Positions 48,197 to 56,357 of a DNA stretch of 64,000 nt are shown here, one piece after another. The notes under the pieces are model-generated. The model did no database searches. It was not told the origin of the DNA and was given only the letters and a program-made list of their open reading frames with translations. Made by a program: the position numbers and the translations under genes. Origin of the DNA: Pseudomonas cavernicola. Lineage in GTDB: Bacteria > Pseudomonadota > Gammaproteobacteria > Pseudomonadales > Pseudomonadaceae. Location of the stretch: assembly GCF_003596405.1 (NCBI RefSeq), contig NZ_QYUR01000002.1, positions 1,752,501 to 1,816,500 on the forward strand, in the 5' to 3' direction. Positions within the stretch are counted from its first letter, which is position 1; every line of letters starts with the position of its first letter.

Positions 48197-48365
48197 GGGA
48201 TGGGCTCCTGCCGAGGTGTGTCCATTGCTTGGCATTAAACATTTTCGTGGGCCCTCAATGAGCCATGCACCTGAGAGCCCCTTAAAAGCTTAGTGGCGCC
48301 CCTACAACGTGGGGCTGAATCGCCCCGGGTTTCGTGGAGGCCTCAACTCTTGAGAAGATGAGGCC

Positions 48366-48689
48366 ATGAGAAAGACCACGACCTACTCCCCCGAAGTCCG
48401 TGAACGTGCTGTACGCATGGTTCTGGAGCACCTGAACGACTATCCGTCCGAGTGGGCGGCCATCGAGTCCATCGCCCCCAAGATTGGCTGTGCAGCGCAA
48501 ACCCTACATGGCTGGGTGCGTCGTTATCAGACCAACACCGGGCAGCGGCCCGGTCAAACCACGGAAGAGCATGAGCGCATCAAGACGCTGGAGCGAGAAG
48601 TGCGAGAGCTGCGCAAGGCCAACGAGATCCTGCGCCTGGCCAGTGCGTATTTTGCCCAGGCGGAGCTCGACCGCCGCACCAAGTCCTGA
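48366..48689 (+). CDS. IS3-family OrfA (DNA-binding)
   Basis: 107 residues: an N-terminal helix-turn-helix ([36 protein letters not shown]) and a C-terminal leucine zipper ([20 protein letters not shown]). It recognises the element's ends and, on its own, acts as a regulator of transposition. The end [15 protein letters not shown] is typical of the IS51 group. It is followed by orfB in the -1 frame. Confidence 0.95.
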   Translation: MRKTTTYSPEVRERAVRMVLEHLNDYPSEWAAIESIAPKIGCAAQTLHGWVRRYQTNTGQRPGQTTEEHERIKTLEREVRELRKANEILRLASAYFAQAELDRRTKS

Positions 48690-49588
48690 GGGCGTTTGTT
48701 GACCAGCATCGTGACCGTCTTGGGGTCGAGTCGATCTGCCGCGTCTTGCGGATCGCCCCATCCGGTTACCGGAAGCATGCAGCCCGGCTTCGTAACCCCG
48801 CACTGCGCTCCTGTCGTGCTCGGCGTGACGAGGTGTTGATCGCGGAAATCCAGCGAGTGTGGAATGCCAACATGCAGTGCTATGGCGCGATGAAGGTCTG
48901 GAAGCAACTCAGGCGAGAGCGCGTCGATGTGGCCAGGTGCACCGTGGAGCGTTTGATGCGTCAGGTCGGATTACAGGGCATACGGCGTGGTCAGGTCGTG
49001 CGGACAACGGTATCGGGCGACCAAACCGTATGCCCGCTGGATCGTGTCCAGCGTCAGTTCCATGCCGACCGGCCTAACCAGCTGTGGGTGTCGGACTTCA
49101 CCTACATTTCGACCTGGCAGGGATGGTTGTATGTGGCCTTCGTGATCGACGTATTTGCACGCCGTATCGTCGGCTGGCGAGTCAGTACCAGCATGAAGAC
49201 CGACTTCGTACTGGATGCCTTGGACCAGGCCCTGTATGACCGCCAGTCCAGTCGTACGGGCGGCCTGATCCATCACAGCGACCGCGGCAGCCAGTACGTC
49301 TCGATTCGCTACACCGAACGCCTGGCCGAGGCCGGCATCGAGCCCTCGGTCGGCAGCAAAGGCGATAGCTATGACAATGCCCTGGCCGAAACCATCAACG
49401 GGCTGTACAAGGCAGAGCTGATTCACCGGCAATCATGGAAGAGCCGCGAGGCTGTCGAGCTGGCCACCCTGAAGTGGGTGCACTGGTACAACCACCAGCG
49501 TCTGCTGGGCTCAATCGGCTATATCCCGCCGGCGGAGGCTGAGACAAACTTCTACCGGCAACAAGCCAGTCAGGCCATTGCGGCCTGA
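48653..49588 (+). CDS. IS3-family OrfB (DDE transposase), made by -1 frameshift
   Basis: The frame opens near the GTATTTTGCCC stretch at 48647-48657, where ribosomes probably slip back from orfA to give the OrfAB fusion; no good start of its own is seen. The catalytic core is complete: first Asp in [15 protein letters not shown], second Asp in [13 protein letters not shown], Glu in [18 protein letters not shown], and the [15 protein letters not shown] tail. The listed start marks the beginning of the -1 frame, not an initiation codon. Confidence 0.93.
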   Translation, partial: CPGGARPPHQVLRAFVDQHRDRLGVESICRVLRIAPSGYRKHAARLRNPALRSCRARRDEVLIAEIQRVWNANMQCYGAMKVWKQLRRERVDVARCTVERLMRQVGLQGIRRGQVVRTTVSGDQTVCPLDRVQRQFHADRPNQLWVSDFTYISTWQGWLYVAFVIDVFARRIVGWRVSTSMKTDFVLDALDQALYDRQSSRTGGLIHHSDRGSQYVSIRYTERLAEAGIEPSVGSKGDSYDNALAETINGLYKAELIHRQSWKSREAVELATLKWVHWYNHQRLLGSIGYIPPAEAETNFYRQQASQAIAA

Positions 49589-49589
49589 C

Positions 49590-49781
49590 TTAAACGAAAC
49601 GGCCTCCACAATAGCCGGGGCGATTCAGGCTGATGGCCGTGAAGATGGCACTCACGCGTGTGCTGATTGGGCCGCTGAACGTTACCAAAACCACCGCCAC
49701 ATTGGCGTACTCGATACCGGAGGCACTCTCTTCTTCTTTTGCGAATACTTTGCATCTCTGCAGCAGAGACTTCATGGGCAT
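49590..49781 (-). pseudogene. flp: Flp-type pilin with mutated core, 3' end replaced by IS3
   Basis: Reads MPMKSLLQRCKVFAKEEESA then SGIEYANVAVVLVTFSGPIS and TRVSAIFTAIS: a Flp prepilin. AAGGAG stands seven bases before the ATG at 49781. Three defects are visible. The residue before the cleavage point (usually Gly, in DGASGIEY) is Ser, from AGT. The hydrophobic core is about four residues short (EYANVAVVLV in place of an EYA-IVAAM-VAVVLV-like stretch). The IS3 element joins after TAIS, adding LNRPGYCGGRFV from its own end. Removing the IS restores TAISPTL and a stop. The product is unlikely to be processed or assembled. Confidence 0.82.
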
Positions 49782-50220
49782 GATGTCGCTCCTTGCGGGT
49801 GGTTAAGGGCAGTCTGAATAAGTCGTCATGCCCGCGCTGGCGGGCATCCAGCTACACCGTAACTCCTACGTTCCCGCCTACTCGGGAACGACGTAAAAAA
49901 ACTTGGTCAGAGCTTCCTTAAATTGCGTGCAACGAGCTGAGCGATGTCGATGCTGCTGTGCTTTGTAAATGTAAGAAGTTATAGGACTAAAGTCGAGTCG
50001 ATAGCTATAAATGCTGACGATAATCAGTGCTGATTCGGCGTCATGGCAGTGCGCAAGCGGTTTTAACGCCTTGCGTTAGCCGCTGACTAAAGTATTACTA
50101 AATTACTGTTCGTTCTTTGCATCTGTATCTATGCTTCAAAAAAGCTTGAGATGGGGTGATGGCCATGTGCCGTCATGGCAGCAAGCGTAATAAGTCTCAA
50201 GGGTAAAGGGGGGCGACCGA
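49782..50220. promoter_or_regulatory. Divergent region between flp and tadZ
   Basis: About 440 bases. It starts with the flp leader, then a palindromic repeat at 49826-49896 (ATGCCCGCGCTGGCGGGCAT; GTTCCCGCCTACTCGGGAAC), then 300 bases of AT-richer non-coding sequence with an unusually long leader before tadZ. In Tad loci rcpC and rcpA normally lie between flp and tadZ; neither is present here and no fragment was recognised. Confidence 0.6.
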
Positions 50221-51042
50221 ATGGATAGTCGGGTGAACGAACGCTTACCCAACCGCCAGTTGGGCAAGCTTACGGCCTTGTTTTGCCGCCAGCAGGATGC
50301 CGACGCGACGTTGCTGGCCACCCATCTGGCCTTGGCCGTGCAGCAGACAGGGCAGCAGACGCTATTGCTCGATCTGGGCCTGCCGCATGGCGACAGCCTG
50401 GACCTGTTGAGTCTGGAGGCTTCGTTCCAGTTCGCTGACGCACTGCGCAACCTGCGCCGCTTGGATAATGCCCTGATCGACAGCGCCTTCTGCACCCATG
50501 CTTCGGGCCTGCGTTTGCTGGTGCTGTCGGCCGCGGGCGAGACGCTTGAGCATGCCAGTGCAGCAGAGCTTTACCTGCTGCTGGGTGCATTACGTCAACA
50601 CTTCCAGCACATCGTCGTGAACCTTGCGGGGCAGCCGGATAGTGAGGCTTTGCGCTTGCTGGTCAGCAACTCCGACCAACTGCTTTGGTGTGCCGACCAG
50701 AGCGTGCCGAGCTGCCGGCGCAACCTCTCGCTGCTCAGCCAATGGCGCGAGCATGGGGTAAAGCTGGGGCACGCCAGTTTGCTGATCGATCGTTACTTGC
50801 GCGGGGTGGTACCGGATGATCAAGCCCTGAGTAAATCGTTCGCTCTTCCGGTTATTGAGGTGCTGCCATTTAGCGTTGAGGTGCGGATGAATGCCAAGAA
50901 CCAAGGCCGTAGTCTGTTCGAGGTCGCGCCGCGGGAGCGTTTGAGCCAGCGTCTGAAATTGCTTGGTGAACAGCTGGCCGAGATCGACAAACCTGCGCCG
51001 CCGCCGCGTGGCTGGCTACGCCGGTGGGGAGGCTCGAAATGA
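50221..51042 (+). CDS. tadZ: TadZ/CpaE-like pilus assembly protein
   Basis: 273 residues of the MinD/ParA-like TadZ family, which marks the pole and recruits the Tad machinery. ALFCRQQDADATLLATHLAL stands where the Walker A loop should be and has no Gly-Lys-Thr, so nucleotide hydrolysis is doubtful, as in many TadZ proteins. LLLDLGLPHGDSLDLLSLEA and LPVIEVLPFSVEVRMNAKNQ are family-like. The frame is intact, but its partners RcpA, RcpC and TadA-TadG are missing or broken here. It overlaps the tadA remnant by four bases (ATGA). Confidence 0.82.
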   Translation: MDSRVNERLPNRQLGKLTALFCRQQDADATLLATHLALAVQQTGQQTLLLDLGLPHGDSLDLLSLEASFQFADALRNLRRLDNALIDSAFCTHASGLRLLVLSAAGETLEHASAAELYLLLGALRQHFQHIVVNLAGQPDSEALRLLVSNSDQLLWCADQSVPSCRRNLSLLSQWREHGVKLGHASLLIDRYLRGVVPDDQALSKSFALPVIEVLPFSVEVRMNAKNQGRSLFEVAPRERLSQRLKLLGEQLAEIDKPAPPPRGWLRRWGGSK

Positions 51043-51311
51043 GCGTCGACGCACTCTTTGGCGCTACCGTGCGGGGCATGCCCAGGCCGGGCAATACGAC
51101 GCCCAGGGCCTCAAGCTGGTGCTGCACCGCTACATCATCGATGCCATCGACGATGACGGGGTGAATATTCTCGAAGGCGTGCGCTCGGCGGTTGCCCAGT
51201 ACGTCATCGACAAGGTGGTCGAGTATGCCGGCCGCCATCAACTGGCTGTCTCGCGTTATGAAATGGAGCAGATGGCCGAGGAGCTGGTCGATGGGTTGAC
51301 CGGTTTTGGCG
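51039..51311 (+). pseudogene. tadA: tadA 5' fragment (Tad secretion ATPase), frameshifted and truncated
   Basis: Starts MSVDALFGATV at the ATG overlapping tadZ. A one-base frameshift near 51070 moves the rest to another frame, which reads GQYDAQGLKLVLHRYIIDAI then ILEGVRSAVAQYVIDKVVEY and [16 protein letters not shown], the N-terminal helical domain of TadA. After about 90 residues, before any ATPase motif, the homology ends at a junction near 51310. The product cannot be active. Confidence 0.8.
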
Positions 51312-51606
51312 CGAAACCAACCCCGATTTCGACCCCTGGATTGCCTTACGCGCAGAGAAAACCGAGGCCGTGGTGCGACTGCTGGTCGAGGACAACGGTG
51401 GCGGTATCGATCCACGGCTGTTGGAGCGCATCTTCGAGCCCTTCTTTACCACCAAGCCGGTGGGCAAGGGCACGGGCCTCGGGCTGTCGGTCAGCTACGG
51501 TATCGTCGAGCAGATGGGTGGGCTGCTGAGTGCCGAGAATTCGGCTGAAGGCGCACGCTTTATTATCAGCCTGCCGTTGGCAGAGGCCGCCATCCCCGCG
51601 CCATGA
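51312..51606 (+). pseudogene. 3' fragment of a sensor histidine kinase (PprA-like) fused to tadA
   Basis: From the junction the third frame reads [20 protein letters not shown] then [40 protein letters not shown] and [20 protein letters not shown] with a stop at 51606. This is the end of an HATPase domain with its G1 (DNGGGI), F and G2 (GTGLGLS) boxes. No dimerisation domain or sensor is left. In P. aeruginosa the kinase gene pprA lies at the far end of the tad locus, so a deletion between tadA and pprA would create this join. Confidence 0.78.
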
Positions 51607-51677
51607 TGCCGAGCGGCAGCCTATTGGAGTGCACAAATCCATCCGCACGGCTTAGCGAGACGGTACCAGCGCAGGGG

Positions 51678-52238
51678 TCAGTGCGGTGGATATTGCGAGA
51701 GCACCTTGCCGACTGTCTCGCGGATTGCCGCTTCGCGCTCGGTGGGGCTCGGCGGGACGCTACGCATGATCTGCTCGGCACTGCCGCGCCAGACCAGCTT
51801 GCCGTCCTTGCCGTCGAACAGGTCGACCTGGATGGTGGCGACTTTGTAGTCGTAGTTGCGTGTCTCGGTGTAAGCCGGACCACCCCAGTAGCCGTTCCAG
51901 TAACCGCCCCACATACCTCCGTAGCTGGTGCTGACCTGGTTCTGGCGATTTTCGACGATCAGCCATGTCTGGGCCTTGAGGTCTGACTTGGCACCGACCG
52001 GCGCCGGGTGTAGGCCGCGTTGGTCGAGCTGCTGGCTGACCGCTTCACGGATGCGTTGTTCGGTGAGATCGCTTTTGATCCGCGGGTCGTCCGGTCGGTA
52101 CTGCAACGCCGGTTCTTGCCAGCTCCAGCTGCGATATGCGCCGAAGTCGCGAGTAGCGTCGAAATCACGGCTGAGTTGGTCGGTCTGGCAAGCGGCCAGC
52201 AACAACAGGATGGGGACTAAGAAAAAACGGGGGGACAT
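51678..52238 (-). CDS. DUF4136 lipoprotein (first of two)
   Basis: 186 residues from the ATG at 52238 (MSPRFFLVPILLLLAACQTD); lipobox LLAAC, Cys about residue 16. The DUF4136 body shows RDFDATRDFGAYRSWSWQEP, a SDLTEQRIREAVSQQLDQRG helix, a Gly/Tyr/Trp-rich loop near 105-120 and IQVDLFDGKDGKLVWRGSAE. Function unknown; likely outer-membrane attached. An open frame continues upstream to 52307 without a signal. A related gene lies upstream, separated by a palindromic repeat. Confidence 0.88.
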   Translation of the reverse strand: MSPRFFLVPILLLLAACQTDQLSRDFDATRDFGAYRSWSWQEPALQYRPDDPRIKSDLTEQRIREAVSQQLDQRGLHPAPVGAKSDLKAQTWLIVENRQNQVSTSYGGMWGGYWNGYWGGPAYTETRNYDYKVATIQVDLFDGKDGKLVWRGSAEQIMRSVPPSPTEREAAIRETVGKVLSQYPPH

Positions 52239-52326
52239 GATTGCATCTCCGGAGCTAGAGCCTCTATCCAAGCGCAAGCGGAGAGCCGCCGCAAGCGCAT
52301 ATTGCAACGGCGCGTGAACCCCTATC

Positions 52327-52410
52327 CGTAGGCTGGGTAGAGCCTTTTTTTGGCGAAACCCAGCTTGCGGTCTTGATTGCTGGGTTTCGCTTCGCTCTAC
52401 CCAGCCTACG
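52327..52410. repeat. GTAGGCTGGGTAGAGC palindromic repeat
   Basis: CGTAGGCTGGGTAGAGCC and GCTCTACCCAGCCTACG form the outer arms, with GGCGAAACCCAGC and GCTGGGTTTCGC as inner arms. Related partial copies lie at 19131-19172 and 56148-56190. It sits between the two DUF4136 genes. Confidence 0.85.
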
Positions 52411-52423
52411 CAAACGGTATGAC

Positions 52424-53026
52424 CTAGTTCGGCGGGTAGTCGCTCAGGGCTTGCTGTACCGCGGAACGCAGAGCAGTGGCGCGTTCCGACTGGCTGCCGC
52501 GGCTATCCGTTTCGGCGCTGCCACTCCACACCGCCTGGCCATTGCCGGCGTCGAACAAGTCAATGCGCACCACCATGACTTCCTCCTCGTAGGTGCGCAC
52601 CAGCGGCACGCTGCCATACAGGCCATAGTTGTTGCCGTAGGGGCCGTAGCCGTAATAGCTGCCGTAGTTATCCTGCACTTGGCGCAAGCGGCGCTCCACA
52701 TGCATATTCGCGGCGACGCGCAGGTCGGCCTTGGCGCCTTGTTGAGCCGGGCGCAGGCCGCGTTGATCGAGGCTGGTGCTCAGGGTTTCCTGCACGAGTT
52801 CCGGGCTGGCCCAGGAGGTGCCGGCCGGTAGGTGGCCATCCAGCCAAGCCCAGGTACGGTAGCGCCCGTAATCGCGCGGCGCGGCGGGGTAAGAGCTGAG
52901 ATCGAGGGTATTAGCCGCCTGAGCTGGAGCCGGTGGTAAGGGGTTGGAGCTGGCGGTATAGGGGTTGCTGCCCTGACAGGCAACAAGGCTCAAACAGCAC
53001 GCCAACATACAAATACGGCGATTCAT
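52424..53026 (-). CDS. DUF4136 lipoprotein (second of two)
   Basis: 200 residues from the ATG at 53026 ([20 protein letters not shown]); GGAGGA lies five bases upstream. Lipobox SLVAC. After a Pro/Ala-rich linker the DUF4136 fold shows [40 protein letters not shown], a Tyr/Gly-rich loop ([18 protein letters not shown]) and [20 protein letters not shown]. It is a diverged paralogue of the next gene downstream; the pair probably arose by duplication. Function unknown. Confidence 0.88.
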   Translation of the reverse strand: MNRRICMLACCLSLVACQGSNPYTASSNPLPPAPAQAANTLDLSSYPAAPRDYGRYRTWAWLDGHLPAGTSWASPELVQETLSTSLDQRGLRPAQQGAKADLRVAANMHVERRLRQVQDNYGSYYGYGPYGNNYGLYGSVPLVRTYEEEVMVVRIDLFDAGNGQAVWSGSAETDSRGSQSERATALRSAVQQALSDYPPN

Positions 53027-53047
53027 CACGTCCTCCGGGGCGACTCG

Positions 53048-53797
53048 TTAGAGCGGGCGGCAGATCCAGTGCAGATAGCGTCCAAGGCCCATGAAGCTCG
53101 GGTGGCGGCGGTGCGCTAGCTCCATTTCCAGCAGGTCGATCAGCTCGGCCTTGGCTTGGAATTCCACCGGCATATAGTCGTGAAATACTCGCACACCGCT
53201 TTGAGTTTCGACCTTCCAGTGGCCGGCTAGTTGCGCTGCCAGCTCACGTGGGTCAAGCGGCCGCTGCGGTGTCAGGCTTTGTTTTTCACCGGCAAACTCT
53301 TGTTTGCGCAGCTTGCGGAAGTGGCCCTTGAGCAGGTTGCGGTAGATCAGCGCATCGCGGTTGTAGAAGGCCAGCGACAGCCAGCCGCCAGCCGCCGTCA
53401 GTTGGTGCAGTACCGGCAGGATCGCGTGAGGTTCGGCCAGCCACTCCAGCACCGCGTGGCAGATCACCAGGTCATAGGGTTCGGTCAGTTGGCCGAGCAA
53501 CTCCTGCCAGGGCGCCTGAATGAAGGTCGCGCTCTGCCCGGCCGCGGCGAAGCGCTCGCGGGCGCCCAGCAGCATGGGCTCGGCGGGTTCGCTGACGGTG
53601 ACCTGATGGCCGCGCTCGGTCAACCACAACGACATATGCCCCAAGCCGGCGCCGATATCCAGCACCCGCATTGGGCGGTCCGGCAGGCTTTCGGCGAGGT
53701 CGGCCTGGAGCACCGCCAAGCGAATCGCGCCCTTGGCGCCGCCGTAGATCTTCTCGGCGAAACGCGTCGCCAGTTCATCGAAGTGTCGGTCGCTCAT
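53048..53797 (-). CDS. cmoM: tRNA 5-carboxymethoxyuridine methyltransferase
   Basis: SAM-dependent enzyme that methylates cmo5U34 to mcmo5U34 in tRNAs reading four-fold codon boxes. It has 249 residues. The start SDRHFDELATRFAEKIYGGA-KGAIR is the family hallmark. The SAM motif is VLDIGAGLGHMSLWLTERGH, then ICHAVLEWLAEPHAILPVLH, LSLAFYNRDALIYRNLLKGH, and the C-terminal GVRVFHDYM with LGRYLHWICRPL. The downstream pyrophosphohydrolase gene on this map lies just upstream in transcription and overlaps it by four bases. Confidence 0.94.
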   Translation of the reverse strand: MSDRHFDELATRFAEKIYGGAKGAIRLAVLQADLAESLPDRPMRVLDIGAGLGHMSLWLTERGHQVTVSEPAEPMLLGARERFAAAGQSATFIQAPWQELLGQLTEPYDLVICHAVLEWLAEPHAILPVLHQLTAAGGWLSLAFYNRDALIYRNLLKGHFRKLRKQEFAGEKQSLTPQRPLDPRELAAQLAGHWKVETQSGVRVFHDYMPVEFQAKAELIDLLEMELAHRRHPSFMGLGRYLHWICRPL

Positions 53798-54099
53798 TTT
53801 CCGAACCGCCGTTCGCCATCGGCCAGTTTGGCGCGCACGGCCTGCTCCATATCGATGCCGAGTTCAGCGCAAAGCAGCAAGAGATACAGCACGATGTCGC
53901 CGACTTCCTGGCCGGCGTGCTCCAACTGGTCGGCCGGCAATTGCCGTGACTGGTCTTCGGTGAGCCACTGGAATATTTCCACCAGCTCAGCCATCTCTAC
54001 GCTGGCGGCCATGGCCAGGTTCTTCGGGCTGTGGAAGCCGCTCCAGTCATTGCTGTCGCGAATGGCGTGCAGGCGGGTGGTGAGTTCTTCGAGGTTCAT
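53794..54099 (-). CDS. MazG-like nucleotide pyrophosphohydrolase
   Basis: 101 residues from the ATG at 54099 (MNLEELTTRLHAIRDSNDWS). All-alpha NTP pyrophosphatase of the MazG/RS21-C6 (dCTPase-like) group: NLAMAASVEMAELVEIFQWL and HAGQEVGDIVLYLLLLCAEL supply the ExxE and ExxD metal sites. It probably removes non-canonical nucleotides. Stop and start overlap with cmoM (ATGA), so the pair is one transcript. Confidence 0.92.
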   Translation of the reverse strand: MNLEELTTRLHAIRDSNDWSGFHSPKNLAMAASVEMAELVEIFQWLTEDQSRQLPADQLEHAGQEVGDIVLYLLLLCAELGIDMEQAVRAKLADGERRFGK

Positions 54100-54142
54100 G
54101 CGGCTCTCCGGGTCAGAGCCGCATTGTTTCACGGGGCGCGCC

Positions 54143-54994
54143 CTAGATCACCCGCCAGCTACCGCTCATATGCGGGATGCCGTCTTGCCCCTGCAGTTTG
54201 AACTGCCCGCTGGGCGCCACATCGCTGGCTAGCAGGGTGGCTTCGCCGGGCAGCAGTAGCGGTTTCTGGAAGCGCACCTCAACCACATAACCGGCGGCCG
54301 GCAGCCGTTCGCCGAGGGCGGCCAGCGCGCGGGCCTTGTTCCACAGGCCATGGGCGATGGCGCGGGGGAAGCCGAACAGCTTGGCGCTGAAGGCGGACAG
54401 ATGGATCGGGTTGTAGTCGCCTGCCACCCTGGCGTAGCGCCGGCCAATATTCGCCGGCGCCTGCCACTGCGCGATTTCGCCCAGCGCCAGCGGTTCGTCC
54501 TCGGCGCGCTGGATTGGCTGGCCGTTCAGGCGCAGGGCTCGGCAGAGGATGCGGCTGTCGCCTTCCCAGAGCAGACCGAGCTGGTCTTCGAGACGGGTAA
54601 TCAGGCTGAAGACCGCGCCCTTTTCGTGTGGCTGGAGGTTTTCCACCTGCACGCTGACGCTGAACGGGCCGAGGCCGCCGAGCTGGCGCAGCACGCGGAT
54701 GCGATTTTCCAGGTGTACCAGGCCGAGCAACGGGAAGGGGAAGGTCTTGTCAGTGAGCAACTGCATTTGCAGCGCGAAGGCGAGGATATGCGGGTAGGTC
54801 GGCGGTAACCGGCCGTCATCACTAAAGCCGCAGATCTGCCGGTAACGCGTCAAATGCCCTGGGTCGACGCTGACCGAGCAGCGCAGACCGTGGCTGGGCA
54901 GGGTCTGCCCGGTTACGCCGCGGCGCAGTGCGGCACGAGCGAATAGACCGGGCAGAGCCGGCGGGGCGGGCAGGTCGAGCCAAGCGGTGGCCAT
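54143..54994 (-). CDS. MaoC-like acyl-CoA dehydratase
   Basis: 283 residues with two hot-dog halves. The C-terminal half has the hydratase-2 motif YARVAGDYNPIHLSAFSAKL then FPRAIAHGLWNKARAL, with the catalytic Asp and His. It is expected to hydrate enoyl-CoA or dehydrate 3-hydroxyacyl-CoA. The N-terminal half (HLTRYRQICGFSDDGRLPPT) is non-catalytic. It is divergent from the AraC gene and near the FabG-like and thiolase genes, which together could form a fatty-acyl-CoA elongation or beta-oxidation module. Confidence 0.9.
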   Translation of the reverse strand: MATAWLDLPAPPALPGLFARAALRRGVTGQTLPSHGLRCSVSVDPGHLTRYRQICGFSDDGRLPPTYPHILAFALQMQLLTDKTFPFPLLGLVHLENRIRVLRQLGGLGPFSVSVQVENLQPHEKGAVFSLITRLEDQLGLLWEGDSRILCRALRLNGQPIQRAEDEPLALGEIAQWQAPANIGRRYARVAGDYNPIHLSAFSAKLFGFPRAIAHGLWNKARALAALGERLPAAGYVVEVRFQKPLLLPGEATLLASDVAPSGQFKLQGQDGIPHMSGSWRVI

Positions 54995-55155
54995 GGATAA
55001 TCTCCTTGTTCAGATGCCAGCAGCTTAGTCCGCCACACTGCGGCTACATTGGCCGCGCGGCGTGCTCGCCTGGCAGGCGAGTCAATCAGCTTGAGCCGCA
55101 AGGCCAAAGCTGCATAAGATGACCACGCCTCACGGACAATAAGAACCTATAAAAA

Positions 55156-56151
55156 ATGCTGCGTGATCTGACCGACGATGTGGCGCTGATGCGCCCGGTG
55201 ATCGACGCCTTGCGGGCCAGTGGAACCGACCCCGATCGGGTGCTGGTGCGTGTCGGCTTACCACCCGGTGGCTTGCCCGCCGGGCGCTTCCCCCATTCTG
55301 CCCAGGCGCTGTTCTGGAAGGCCGCCGCCGACGAGTGCGCCCAGGAGCACATCGGCCTGTATTTGGCGCGCAATCTGCCGGCGTTCCATGGCCTGCTGCT
55401 GGAGTATCTATTCCTCTCCAGCGAAACCTTCGGCGACGGTTTACGCCATGCCCTGCGCTACGTGCGTCTGCTTTCCGACACCTTGAACGCCAAGCTGGAA
55501 GTCGAGGGCGAGCGTGCCACCCTGGTGCTCGGCATGATGGTCGGGGTGCCGCGACATTTTCCGGAAATGCTCGCCGGTGCGGTGATTCGCCTATTTGCCG
55601 CGTTGACCGAGGGCAACTTCAGGCCCTACGCCGTGCAATTGATGCACTGCGAGGGCGCGCCAGCAGAGCATTACGTCGATGTTTACGGCTGCCCCGCGCA
55701 GTTGGGGGCCGAGCGTTATGCCTTGCTGTTCGACGCCGCCGTGCTGAACCAGGCCTCTCGCCATGCCGCACCGGAATTGCTGCGGATGCACGAGTCCCTG
55801 GCGCGCCGGCAATTGGCCGAGGTGGAACGTCTGGACCTGGTGCGCAAGGTGCGCGAACTGATCGGCGAGCTGTTGGTTGAGAGCGGCGCCACCCTGGAAC
55901 AGGTTGCCGGTAGCTTGAACATGCCGCCGCGCCGGCTGCGTGAACGGTTGGCTATGGCCGGGGTGCGCTTCAACGATCTGGTCACCGACTACCGTTGCCG
56001 GCTGGCCAAAGAGTTGCTGCTCAAGACCGATGAACGCATCGAAGTGATAGTCGAACGCACCGGCTTCTCCGAGCCAAGCACGTTCTACCGGGCGTTCAAA
56101 CGCTGGGTCGGAGAGACCCCGGTGGAGTTTAGGAAACGCGGCAAATTGTAG
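55156..56151 (+). CDS. AraC-family regulator with arabinose-binding-like domain
   Basis: 331 residues. The N-terminal Arabinose_bd (PF12625-like) domain (about 10-200) starts MLRDLTDDVALMRPVIDALR; the C-terminal double helix-turn-helix (about 235-330) includes GATLEQVAGSLNMPPRRLRE, then IEVIVERTGFSEPSTFYRAF and FKRWVGETPVEFRKRG. This domain pair is that of OruR/ArgR-like regulators in Pseudomonas. It lies between the MaoC gene (divergent) and the FabG-like gene (convergent), so it may control this acyl-CoA module. The inducer is unknown. Confidence 0.9.
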   Translation: MLRDLTDDVALMRPVIDALRASGTDPDRVLVRVGLPPGGLPAGRFPHSAQALFWKAAADECAQEHIGLYLARNLPAFHGLLLEYLFLSSETFGDGLRHALRYVRLLSDTLNAKLEVEGERATLVLGMMVGVPRHFPEMLAGAVIRLFAALTEGNFRPYAVQLMHCEGAPAEHYVDVYGCPAQLGAERYALLFDAAVLNQASRHAAPELLRMHESLARRQLAEVERLDLVRKVRELIGELLVESGATLEQVAGSLNMPPRRLRERLAMAGVRFNDLVTDYRCRLAKELLLKTDERIEVIVERTGFSEPSTFYRAFKRWVGETPVEFRKRGKL

Positions 56152-56357
56152 GCTGGGTAGAGCCGTTTTTTGGCGAAACCCAGCTTTGCGACGGTGGCCT
56201 AGCTGGGTTTCATGAGGTGCATCCATGCACCTCGCTCTGCGGGTAGCTAAAGTTGTGCAAAACGGCTTTCCTGCTGTTTCGTCGCTGCGCTCTACGCCAG
56301 TGCGTAGGGTGGGTTAGCCGCGAAGCGGCGTAACCCACCGACCGGTCCGGCAGCACC
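56148..56357. repeat. Cluster of two palindromic repeats between AraC and FabG-like genes
   Basis: The first (56148-56190) is a partial GTAGGCTGGGTAGAGC copy with GGCGAAACCCAGC. The second (56303-56338) is GTAGGGTGGGTTAGCC with GGCGTAACCCACC, and CACCCTACG at 56354-56362 closes a larger palindrome that runs into the last codon of the FabG-like gene. Both genes converge here. Confidence 0.8.

Larger units (their letters stand above)
48316..49627 (+). mobile_element. IS3-family insertion sequence, complete, 1312 bases
   Basis: Terminal inverted repeats of 27 bases (24 matching) start TGAATCGCCCCGG at both ends and run to GTGGAGGCC. A three-base target duplication GGC flanks it (48313-48315 and 49628-49630). 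It carries orfA and orfB in the overlapping -1 arrangement of the family. Both are intact, so the copy looks active and recent. It has inserted into the last codons of the flp pilin gene. Confidence 0.96.
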
